43,483 bases of DNA from Pirellulaceae bacterium (GTDB lineage: Bacteria > Planctomycetota > Planctomycetia > Pirellulales > Pirellulaceae). Location: the NCBI GenBank assembly GCA_016784735.1, contig JADHUC010000062.1:1-43483 (forward strand), written 5' to 3'. The translations under genes were made by a program, and so were the position numbers. Below are positions 33,791 to 41,162 of the stretch, piece by piece. The notes under the pieces are model-generated. The model made no database searches and was not told the origin of the DNA. It saw nothing but the letters and a program-made list of their open reading frames with translations. Each line of letters begins with the position of its first letter. The stretch's first letter is position 1.

Positions 33791-35824
33791 ATGACGATTC
33801 TGCGCGGGATTTGTACAGCCGGGCTGTTTTGTTGGGGATTCTCGATTACGGCGGCCTATGCGATAGAGTTCCCTGGACCAAACCCTGGAACTGCCAACGC
33901 GAATCTCGTTGGCGAACGTCTCCTTATGCAGAATGCCGTCTTGGCAGCCAAATGGGAACTGCGGGCTGACCGGTTCGAGCTTGTGGAGGTCGCTGATCGG
34001 ATCTCGGACACTGCGATTCGCCCTCGCGGTCGGCACGAACCGTTTGTTGTCAGACTCCAAGGCGGCCAATCCATCAAGGCTTCCGACTTCCGCCGGACGG
34101 GCAAGCCGACACTGGAACGGATCGAACCGGAAGTCGACGCCGTTCGGCTGTCGCACAGATTCGCCGGTTGGCACGCCAGTGTGTCGCTGGTTTCAAGGGA
34201 TGGCGGAATCCACGCGATGTGGCGCGCCGTTTTGCGCGACGGATCGAATTACGTTAGGCAGGAACTGACTCTCACGGCCGGGGACGGCGACATCCCAGTT
34301 GAAGAAGTATCGGTCTTGGAAATCGATGTACCCCACGCTCGCAAGGTAGGCAACGTGGATGGGTCTCCTGTGGTCGCCGGCAACTGTTTCTTTGCCTGCG
34401 AACATCCGATGGCCAACAATCGAGTCGAGGAGGGCACGATCGTCTGCAGCGTGCCTCGGTTTCAACCGGTGCGCCCAAACGAGCCGTTTACCGTTTCGTC
34501 GGTCATCGGTGTGACGCCGGCCGGGCAGCTTCGGCGGGCCTTTCTGTACTACGTCGATCGCGAGCGAGCCCGGCCGTACAGCCCGTTCGTCTACTACATT
34601 TCGTGGTTCGACATCGCGGCCCAGGACCGCAAGATGAACGAGGGACTGTGCCTTGATCGTATTGAAGCCTATGGCAGAGAGCTGACTCGAAAACGCGGCG
34701 TGACTCTGGATGCCTTCGTTTTCGACGACGGCTGGGACGACAACCGAACTCTGTGGGGGTTCCACTCGGCGTTTCCCACCGGGTTCACACCGCTTCGTTC
34801 AGCGGCTGGCCGGTACGACGCGATTGTCGGCACTTGGATTTCACCTTGGGGTGGCTACAGTCGAGCGAAAGCGGAGCGGCTGGAATACGGCAAGACGCAG
34901 GGTTTCGAAACGAATCGCCATGGTTTTTCGCTGGGTGGACCGAAGTATTACGAGAGGTTCCGCGCTGTGTGCACCGAGATGATTCGGAAATACGGCGTGG
35001 GGTATTTCAAATTCGACGGCGTTGGTCCGGGAGACGTTTCGACCGGCGCAGGCGTCGAGTACGGCCCGGACATCGAAGCCTTGCTTCGGCTGATCGACGA
35101 CTTGCGCAAAGCCCGGCCGGACGTGTTCGTGAACACTACAGTAGGAACCTGGCCATCGCCGTTTTGGCTGTGGCACGGCGATTCGATCTGGCGCAGCGGC
35201 CGGGACGTCGGGTACGCAGGAGTCGGTTCGACACGACAGCGGTGGCTGACCTATCGTGACGGGATAGGGTATCAGTTGCGCACAAAGCGAGGGCCGCTGT
35301 ACCCACTCAACTCGCTGAAGTTCCAAAGTGTCATGTGCGCCCCGCTCAGCCTGGCGGCCGATCTGTCAAACGATCCGAAGGACCTACTCGACGACATTCA
35401 CATGGCCGCCGCCTCGGGCACGCAGATGCAGGAATTCTTCGTCACACCCGCGATGTTGACGCCCGAATTGTGGGATGCCATGGCCGAGACCATCGGCTGG
35501 GTACGGCGCAATGCCGACGTGCTGGTCGACACACACGGGATCGGCGGCGATCCTGCCAAAGGCGAAATATACGGCTACGCTTCGTGGTCGCCCAGCAAAG
35601 GAATCATCACGTTGCGCAATCCTGCCGACGAGCCAGCGAGCTTTAGCATTGACATCCAAGACGCCTTTGAATTGCCCGATGGTGCACTTGGACGCTATGC
35701 AGTCGAAAGTCGCTGGAAGGAGCCGAGTTCAGACGCGCCGGACATACTGGCCGCCGGACAGCCTCACACGTTGCGCCTGGCACCTTTCGAGGTCATGGTA
35801 TTGGAGGCCACGCCGGACGACTGA
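33791..35824 (+). CDS. Exported alpha-galactosidase-like glycoside hydrolase
   Basis: The 677-residue protein starts at ATG 33791 (a GTG 9 bases earlier is in frame) with a signal peptide (GLFCWGFSITAAYA, cleavage before IEF). The N-terminal about 260 residues are a beta-sandwich. Residues about 270-590 look like a (beta/alpha)8 barrel of the GH-D clan (GH27/36 type): LDAFVFDDGWDD at the end of one strand, then VGTWISPWGGYSRAK, and GVGYFKFDGVG, where Asp409 fits the retaining nucleophile. A small beta C-domain follows. Known relatives release alpha-galactose or related sugars. The exact family and sugar cannot be told from sequence alone. It ends the rightward unit, 18 bases behind the propeller gene, so the two are probably co-translated. 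Confidence 0.75.
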   Translation: MTILRGICTAGLFCWGFSITAAYAIEFPGPNPGTANANLVGERLLMQNAVLAAKWELRADRFELVEVADRISDTAIRPRGRHEPFVVRLQGGQSIKASDFRRTGKPTLERIEPEVDAVRLSHRFAGWHASVSLVSRDGGIHAMWRAVLRDGSNYVRQELTLTAGDGDIPVEEVSVLEIDVPHARKVGNVDGSPVVAGNCFFACEHPMANNRVEEGTIVCSVPRFQPVRPNEPFTVSSVIGVTPAGQLRRAFLYYVDRERARPYSPFVYYISWFDIAAQDRKMNEGLCLDRIEAYGRELTRKRGVTLDAFVFDDGWDDNRTLWGFHSAFPTGFTPLRSAAGRYDAIVGTWISPWGGYSRAKAERLEYGKTQGFETNRHGFSLGGPKYYERFRAVCTEMIRKYGVGYFKFDGVGPGDVSTGAGVEYGPDIEALLRLIDDLRKARPDVFVNTTVGTWPSPFWLWHGDSIWRSGRDVGYAGVGSTRQRWLTYRDGIGYQLRTKRGPLYPLNSLKFQSVMCAPLSLAADLSNDPKDLLDDIHMAAASGTQMQEFFVTPAMLTPELWDAMAETIGWVRRNADVLVDTHGIGGDPAKGEIYGYASWSPSKGIITLRNPADEPASFSIDIQDAFELPDGALGRYAVESRWKEPSSDAPDILAAGQPHTLRLAPFEVMVLEATPDD

Positions 35825-35850
35825 GCACTCCATCGAGAATTTCCTCGCAA

Positions 35851-36390
35851 TCACTGGTCCGGCTGACGCGGTGCCAACACCACCGATGTTTGTAACGCAA
35901 ACCCGCACGTGCATCCGGAGGAAGCCTCAGGCATGAGGATCAGTCCGCCGGCCGGAATGATACTCATCCAGCAGCTTGGGCGAGTTGCACCGGTCAAGTC
36001 GATGGCCTTTTGTGATGGCAGGTCAAACATGTAGCAGCTATTTCGGCGGAAATACAGACCCGTGGCCGATGCCGTTGGCACCGCACAAGTCTTGCTGTGG
36101 ATCCAGAAGTCGAACAGCTCCGGATTCTGTGGCATTTCGCCTGTATGCAGGTCGATCGAGATCAGCGCTTCGGTGATGTGAGACATCAGATAGACGCGTC
36201 CGCCGGTTATGGTGGGATGAGACTGCTGTCCGTCTTTTCCATAGGTCAGCGGAGCGTAGATGCGATGGCGCGATGAAATTGTTTGCCCCCATCTCGTCCT
36301 GCCAGTCGCCGCGTCCATCGCCTCCAGGCGGTAGCCAAGCCGCCCGTCGATATGTCCGGTCCGCGTCGATAGCAGGAGCGGTGGATTGGA
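35851..36390 (-). pseudogene. C-terminal remnant of a PQQ-propeller protein
   Basis: The frame encodes TGHIDGRLGYRLEAMDAATG, HPTITGGRVYLMSHI, RNSCYMFDLPSQKAIDLTG, and IIPAGGLILMPEASSGCTCG, then VVLAPR close to the stop. This is the usual end of large planctomycete PQQ-like outer proteins, including the Cys pair CTC. Nothing before about 36390 fits: the first 37 codons of the frame are unrelated, and no start has a ribosome site. It is a 180-residue leftover of a protein that is normally several times longer. It lies tail to tail with the glycosidase gene. The rest of the 688-bp gap holds nothing else. Confidence 0.7.
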
Positions 36391-36512
36391 TGGAAAACTT
36401 CGTTGAGCACAGGGCTTTCTGTTGACGGCACCAAGCCATCGCGTTGTAATGAAGCTAATGACATGCCGTGGACGATTATGCCACGCTTGAACCAGAACCA
36501 AAGCAGTGAGCC

Positions 36513-37127
36513 ATGACCATCTTGATCACCGATCGCGACTTGGAACAACGCTTGCATGCCGAGCGTCGAGCGTTGGGCGCCGACCGTTATGATGAGGTTT
36601 GGGAAGGAACGTACGTGATGGCTCCGATGCCGAATGATGAGCGTCGGCAACTTGTCAATCGTTTCGCGGCAATCTTTCAGGACGTTATCGATTGGCCAGA
36701 GCTTGGACACGTGCGTCCGGGCGTGAATGTCAGCGATCGGATCGACGACTGGCAAGACAACTACCGCGTTCCGGATGTGGCTGTCTTCTTGAATGGCGGC
36801 CACGCTGTCAACCATGGAGCTTTCTGGTTTGGCGGACCGGATTTTGCTATCGAGGTGATAAGTCCCGATGATCGGACCCTGGAGAAACTACCCTTTTACG
36901 GAACGGCGCGGGCGCGAGAGCTGTTACTGGTACATCGTCAGCCCTGGCGTCTTGAGCTTTTTGGACTTCAGGGCGACCGGCTCGTGGTAGGGGGCCAGTC
37001 AACGACAGAGAACGGAGCGACGATCGTTAGCGACGTTCTGCCGTTTACTTTTCGCCTCGCGCCCGGTCGAGACCGCCCAAAGATCGAAGTGATCCACACA
37101 GACAGCAACTCTCGATGGCTAGTGTAG
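36513..37127 (+). CDS. Uma2-family (DUF820) putative endonuclease
   Basis: The 204-residue protein fits the Uma2/DUF820 family of PD-(D/E)xK-type nucleases in length and motif order: YDEVWEGTYVMAPMPNDE at the front, RVPDVAVF with its metal Asp, then PDFAIEVISPDDRTLEKL with the Glu and a downstream Lys, and ELLLVHRQPWRLELF. No signal is present. Uma2 genes are numerous in cyanobacteria and planctomycetes and their role is not settled; some may stem from mobile elements. The ribosome site is poor. It is convergent with the URO-D gene, 24 bases apart, with no hairpin between. Confidence 0.85.
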   Translation: MTILITDRDLEQRLHAERRALGADRYDEVWEGTYVMAPMPNDERRQLVNRFAAIFQDVIDWPELGHVRPGVNVSDRIDDWQDNYRVPDVAVFLNGGHAVNHGAFWFGGPDFAIEVISPDDRTLEKLPFYGTARARELLLVHRQPWRLELFGLQGDRLVVGGQSTTENGATIVSDVLPFTFRLAPGRDRPKIEVIHTDSNSRWLV

Positions 37128-37151
37128 GAAGTCGATCGTTTTCGCTTTGAC

Positions 37152-38249
37152 CTAACGTGGAACGAAATCACGTGCCGCGTGGTAGCAGGCGATGATGTTT
37201 TCGACGGATGTGTCGGGCTGAATAACGTTAGAAGGCATCAGGATCAGTCCGCCGTCCATCCCGCACGAGCGAATCAAATCTTCCACCTCGCGGCGCACAT
37301 CATCCGGCGAGCCGAATGGAAGCGTTCGCTGAAGGCTGATGCACCCGTGCAACGTGATCCGATCGCCCCAACGCCGTTTTACCTCTGCCGGGTCCATGCA
37401 TTCCGGTTGGATTGGGTTCAGGACACTGATTCCGATTTCCACCAAATCGTCCACCAAGTCGGTTAGCTTGCCATCGCGGTGGAAGAAGAACACAACATCG
37501 GGCCGAACTTGCCGGCAAGCGTCGATCAGTTGGCCCATTCGCGGCTTGTCAAATTGCCGCCACAAATCCGGACCCATGATGACCCGGTCCTGCATGGCGA
37601 TATCGCCCACGATCTTGATCATGTCGACGCCGGCTCGGGTCATGCGCAAGGCCGTTTCCGTGTACAACTTGTACAGCGAATCGTAGACGGCCTCCAGAAG
37701 CTCTTGATTCGCCACGTAGTCCATCAATGCGTTCTCGAAGCCGCGCAGATTCCACAACCGCCGAAACGGGTTCTCCAGGTCCGCTGTGACAAACAGCTCT
37801 TGCTGTTTCAGGCCCGCAACCTGCCGGGGATAGTCCTCCGGCTCCAGGATCTTTGCTTCCCGAAGCATCGCGTAGCCGGCGACATCTTCCAGCGTTTCGG
37901 CATGCTCGAGCGGCCCGCTGAGCCACTGCCGATAACGCCCGTCGTCGCCCAGGCGGAAACGGGCGCCCCAAACGTCTTCATAGGTGCGCTCGTCGAGCCA
38001 AACGGCCGGCTGTCCAGAGGCGTGTCCCGGCAGCAAGCTGTCTTGATCAGCACGGTCCCCCGAGACAATCTCGGGGCTGAGATCGGCCCAGCCTTCGATT
38101 CCCAGTTCCGAAAGCACATCCGACCAGTCGTCGGTCTCGTAATGCTGCTTGAGCGAGTCGATCACCTCATGGTGGAACCAGCCGTCAGTAGGCGTTCGGT
38201 CAGGCGGCTCGTGATTCAAGGTCGTGAGAATTCGTTCTCGGGGAGTCAT
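37152..38249 (-). CDS. URO-D family protein, second of a pair
   Basis: The 365-residue cytoplasmic protein fits the uroporphyrinogen decarboxylase fold family: MTPRERILTTLNHEPPDRTP at the start, ADLENPFRRLWNLRGFE, AGVDMIKIVGDIAMQD, VVFFFHRDGKLTDLVDDLVE, ISVLNPIQPECMDP and LHGCISLQRTLPFGSPDDVR. The HRDG and NPIQPECM segments fit the corrinoid methyltransferase (MtaA/MtbA-like) branch rather than heme HemE, which starts with a different conserved stretch. Its start (AAGGAA 8 bases upstream) lies 10 bases after the stop of the other URO-D gene, so they form one unit. Planctomycete copies of this family often lie near sugar-degradation genes; the reaction is unknown. Confidence 0.83.
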   Translation of the reverse strand: MTPRERILTTLNHEPPDRTPTDGWFHHEVIDSLKQHYETDDWSDVLSELGIEGWADLSPEIVSGDRADQDSLLPGHASGQPAVWLDERTYEDVWGARFRLGDDGRYRQWLSGPLEHAETLEDVAGYAMLREAKILEPEDYPRQVAGLKQQELFVTADLENPFRRLWNLRGFENALMDYVANQELLEAVYDSLYKLYTETALRMTRAGVDMIKIVGDIAMQDRVIMGPDLWRQFDKPRMGQLIDACRQVRPDVVFFFHRDGKLTDLVDDLVEIGISVLNPIQPECMDPAEVKRRWGDRITLHGCISLQRTLPFGSPDDVRREVEDLIRSCGMDGGLILMPSNVIQPDTSVENIIACYHAARDFVPR

Positions 38250-38259
38250 GGGTATTCCT

Positions 38260-39267
38260 TTACGGGATTTCGTAGTGCGTCATTTCATCGAGCATGGCTT
38301 CCACGTTCTCCAGCGGCACGTCGCCAGCGATTTCGCCGCGGTGGATCAATCCGCCGTGATGGCGTCCGTAAGTTTCCACGTCGGCTCGCACGGCCGCGCG
38401 AACGTCTTCGGGAGTCCCGTGGGGCAGCGTCCACTGGCGGTCCAGGTCGCCCAACAAACAGACCTTGCCGGCTACCAGCGAGCTGAGCTGCTCACGCGAC
38501 ATGCAGTTGCATTGTGGATTGAGCACGTGGACACCGATCTGGATGAGATCGGGAATGATCTCGTGGATCACACCATCGCTGTGAAACCAGACGTGTTTAC
38601 CTGACCGCCGGACCACATCGAACATTTTCGCATAAGCCGGCTTGAAGAACTCGCACCACAGATCGGGTCGAATCAATAGCGCCGTCTGAGTGCCCCAGTC
38701 GTCACGAAAATGTACACCGTCCAATCCATCGAGCGTGGCCAGACGTTCGAGCCGCCGGAGGATGACTTCGAGGATCATATCGCGGAGCCGGGCCGCGCGC
38801 TCAGGCTCGATCAGCAAGTCTTCGTTGGCCGCCTGGAAGCCGCGCAAGTAGTACATCCGCTGCCAAAGCGTATCGCCGTCAGCAATTGTGTATTTGCACT
38901 CAGCGTTTTCCTCGATTCGCCGCACCATCGCAGCGACGATCCGGTCGGTAGCGGTATCCGGTGGCTGGTATCGGTCGAGCTCGTCCCAATCCGCCAGAGG
39001 GTGGAAGACAACTTGCCCTTTGTGCTCGTCGTTGTGGCGAATCCAAAGGCTACCCCACGGATCGCGGCTGGACGTGTCAATCTCCGGCCCATACTCGCCG
39101 TACGTTGCGCTACCCACGTTGATTACGTCTTGTGGATACCGACGATAGAGAGCGTCCAGAGTCTCGCCGTAGCGGGAAGAAGCCCCCGGAAGCGTATCGT
39201 GCATGATCGGAGTCCGATCCGGGCCGGTCATCTCGATCGCCCGGATTACGCGCTGGCGGCTATTCAT
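38260..39267 (-). CDS. URO-D family protein, first of a pair
   Basis: The 335-residue protein starts at ATG 39267 (MNSRQRVIRAIEMTGPDRTP). The frame is open further up, but that part is the end of another gene read in the wrong frame. Key segments match the URO-D/MtaA-like family: YTIADGDTLWQRMYYLRGFQ, LDGVHFRDDWGTQTALLI, HVWFHSDGVIHEIIPDLIQI, VHVLNPQCNCMSREQL and LLGDLDRQWTLPHGTPEDVR. HSDG and NPQCNCM stand where the downstream paralogue has HRDG and NPIQPECM, so the Cys in this second motif may bind metal. It is cytoplasmic, and the gene is followed after 10 bases by its paralogue. Confidence 0.83.
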   Translation of the reverse strand: MNSRQRVIRAIEMTGPDRTPIMHDTLPGASSRYGETLDALYRRYPQDVINVGSATYGEYGPEIDTSSRDPWGSLWIRHNDEHKGQVVFHPLADWDELDRYQPPDTATDRIVAAMVRRIEENAECKYTIADGDTLWQRMYYLRGFQAANEDLLIEPERAARLRDMILEVILRRLERLATLDGLDGVHFRDDWGTQTALLIRPDLWCEFFKPAYAKMFDVVRRSGKHVWFHSDGVIHEIIPDLIQIGVHVLNPQCNCMSREQLSSLVAGKVCLLGDLDRQWTLPHGTPEDVRAAVRADVETYGRHHGGLIHRGEIAGDVPLENVEAMLDEMTHYEIP

Positions 39268-39417
39268 CGTCCTTGCCCGTATCGTCAGGCTCCAGGGTAA
39301 TCCACACGTGGCTGGCCCAAACCAGCGCGCCGTAGCCACCCGGGGCACAGTCAGTTCCACGCGTACGCGGTAGCGGCTCGTCCGGCCTCCCGGCTCAAGA
39401 ACAACGTAGGCGAGCCG
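39260..39417 (-). pseudogene. C-terminal remnant overlapping the URO-D start
   Basis: Upstream of ATG 39267 one frame reads DTKRLAYVVLEPGGRTSRYR and VRVELTVP, then a neighbouring frame goes on GGYGALVWASHVWITLEPDD and TGKDDE before stopping at 39260, 8 bases inside the URO-D gene. The smooth join at CCCCGGG suggests a one-base slip in a G/C run. The piece resembles the end of a beta-sandwich domain. The rest of the parent gene is missing. Beyond it, up to 39614, the 347-bp gap shows only chance frames. Confidence 0.4.
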
Positions 39418-39614
39418 CTTGGTATCCGAAACGGGACTACTCGCCGAGAGTGCTAAGACGAGAACGCTGCGCGCGCTGCATGGAATTCATCATGGCTTCT
39501 TCGCAGCGGCAGCGTCGCGTTGCTGTTTGCGCTCCGTGCGTTTCTTTAGGATTCGCTGGACTACCACACCCCACGGCGGCTTCCGCCGCACACTCCCCTT
39601 CGCGTTCGGTGTCA

Positions 39615-40955
39615 CTAATGGCCCATGAGGCTCTGAATCCAAGGCTGCTTCTGCATGGACCTGGACATAACGGTAGCCAATTCGCTGGCGCGTCTTCTTT
39701 TCAATGTCTCCAATAGCCGCAGCCATTCGGGGCTGGCTTCGTCAATCTGTGTGTCGTATGCGTACACCTGCATGAGTGACGGCATCGCAGCCAAGGTGTC
39801 TATCGAAGCGTTCGTTACGCGCGTCCCAGGGATTGTGAGTAAGCGAAGTTTGGGTAAACGCGAAAGGTAACGCATTCCCTCGTCGGTCAGCTTGGTATCG
39901 TCGAGGTAAAGCAGACCAAGTTCTGGAAAACGAAGCTCCTCACCCACGTTTGTGACGAGCGTTCCGCTTAAGTCAAGACCTGTGAGCCCCTTCAGGTCCC
40001 TCAGTGACCGAAGGCCCTCATCGCCGAACTGCGTATTGGGCAGCAGCAGGGCCTTAAGATGCTTCATTCGCGCCAGAGTTGGACCTGACTTCGACGTGAC
40101 GCGCTTACTATCTAACTTGAGGGACTCAAGTGCCTCCAAAGCCTCGAGGAAGCTAACGCCGCGGTCGGAAATAGCGTCACTTCCGCGCACCTCGAGTGCT
40201 CGCAGGGTTTTCAGTGCCGCCAATTGACGAAGGCCCTCGTCGTCGATCCGGGCATCCGATAACGTCAATGCTCCGAGTTTTTTCAGCTTCGCGAGTGTCG
40301 AGACCACATTCGAGGTGATCCGGTCGCTCACCACGGAAAGCGACTCCAGGCTTCCCAGACCGGCAAGGTTTCCAAGCCCCTGATCGGAAGCATCCCCACC
40401 GATTTCAAGCGTTCGTAGGTTTCGCAACTGACCGACGGACGGCAACCACTGATCCATGCCCTCCTTCTTCGTGAAGATTGCATCGCGCAATTGGGGAAGC
40501 CGTTCAAGTGTGCGGATGTCCCGTGGCGGAAACGCAGTATTGCTGATGGCCACACGCTTAAGATGCGCAAATCCCGAGAAATCGGCATCTAGCGTCTGGG
40601 CAGGGCTGCACCATGAAATCTGAAGCCTTTCAAGGTAACGAAACGACCGCAGGTGGTTCCATACCTTTTGGTCCAACTCTTGCTTCTCGTATGGCCAGCC
40701 TCCCCCGCCAACGTGGGCCCACACTACTGGCACATAGAGCCGCCCGTGCTGCAACTCGGAGAGAGTAAAATACGGGGCCCGCTCTGCGGTCGGGCCGCCA
40801 ACCAAAGCAATCGCGGCTGGGCCAAGCGCTCCAGGATATGCAGCAGCCTCCAACACCGCCTTCGCCTGCTGTTCGTCGTGAAGACCGTTTATCTGGCCCG
40901 CAACCCAAGCGACGATCGGCACGATAAGCGAGATCACGACATTCTCAGTTGGCAC
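39615..40955 (-). CDS. Leucine-rich repeat protein with N-terminal membrane helix
   Basis: I choose GTG 40955 (446 residues) because AGAGGAGA lies 8-10 bases upstream; ATG 40988 adds 11 residues without a good ribosome site. The first 20 or so residues (NVVISLIVPIVAWVAGQI) form a signal anchor. From about 100 to 430 run some 12 leucine-rich repeats of the planctomycete VTDEG type (LRTLEIGGDASDQGLGNLAG, LGLLYLDDTKLTDEGMRYLS). The tail is basic (LETLKRRRASELATVMSRSM). It is a membrane-bound protein-binding scaffold with no enzymatic motif. It is a separate unit between the URO-D pair and the GH84-like gene, 207 bp behind the latter. Confidence 0.8.
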   Translation of the reverse strand: MPTENVVISLIVPIVAWVAGQINGLHDEQQAKAVLEAAAYPGALGPAAIALVGGPTAERAPYFTLSELQHGRLYVPVVWAHVGGGGWPYEKQELDQKVWNHLRSFRYLERLQISWCSPAQTLDADFSGFAHLKRVAISNTAFPPRDIRTLERLPQLRDAIFTKKEGMDQWLPSVGQLRNLRTLEIGGDASDQGLGNLAGLGSLESLSVVSDRITSNVVSTLAKLKKLGALTLSDARIDDEGLRQLAALKTLRALEVRGSDAISDRGVSFLEALEALESLKLDSKRVTSKSGPTLARMKHLKALLLPNTQFGDEGLRSLRDLKGLTGLDLSGTLVTNVGEELRFPELGLLYLDDTKLTDEGMRYLSRLPKLRLLTIPGTRVTNASIDTLAAMPSLMQVYAYDTQIDEASPEWLRLLETLKRRRASELATVMSRSMQKQPWIQSLMGH

Positions 40956-41105
40956 GGTACATCTCCTCTTTCTTTTTGATGAGTTCATTTACCCCGCGCG
41001 GAAGCAAACTTCACGCGACATTGCTGGACTATCACAGCCAGACGGCGGTCCTGCAAGGCTTCTGAGTTTGGTACGTCCGTTTTCCGCTATTCAACGATCC
41101 CGGGC

Positions 41106-41123
41106 GACTCCGTGTGCGGAGTC
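41106..41123 (-). terminator. Hairpin GACTCCG-TGTG-CGGAGTC after the kelch gene
   Basis: A perfect 7-bp stem with a 4-base loop lies about 40 bases past the stop of the GH84-like/kelch gene. No T run follows on the minus strand, so it is only a possible terminator or 3'-end stabiliser. Confidence 0.35.
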
Positions 41124-41162
41124 AACAGCAGAGTCAACCGCTGTAGCTTTGCAGTTCTGGTT

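Noticed and set aside
39490..39726. Minus-strand frame with a Lys/Ala-rich end after the LRR gene
   Set aside because: Its front overlaps the LRR gene in another frame and it lacks a start signal. The tail could be an old gene end, but one short basic segment is not enough to call it.
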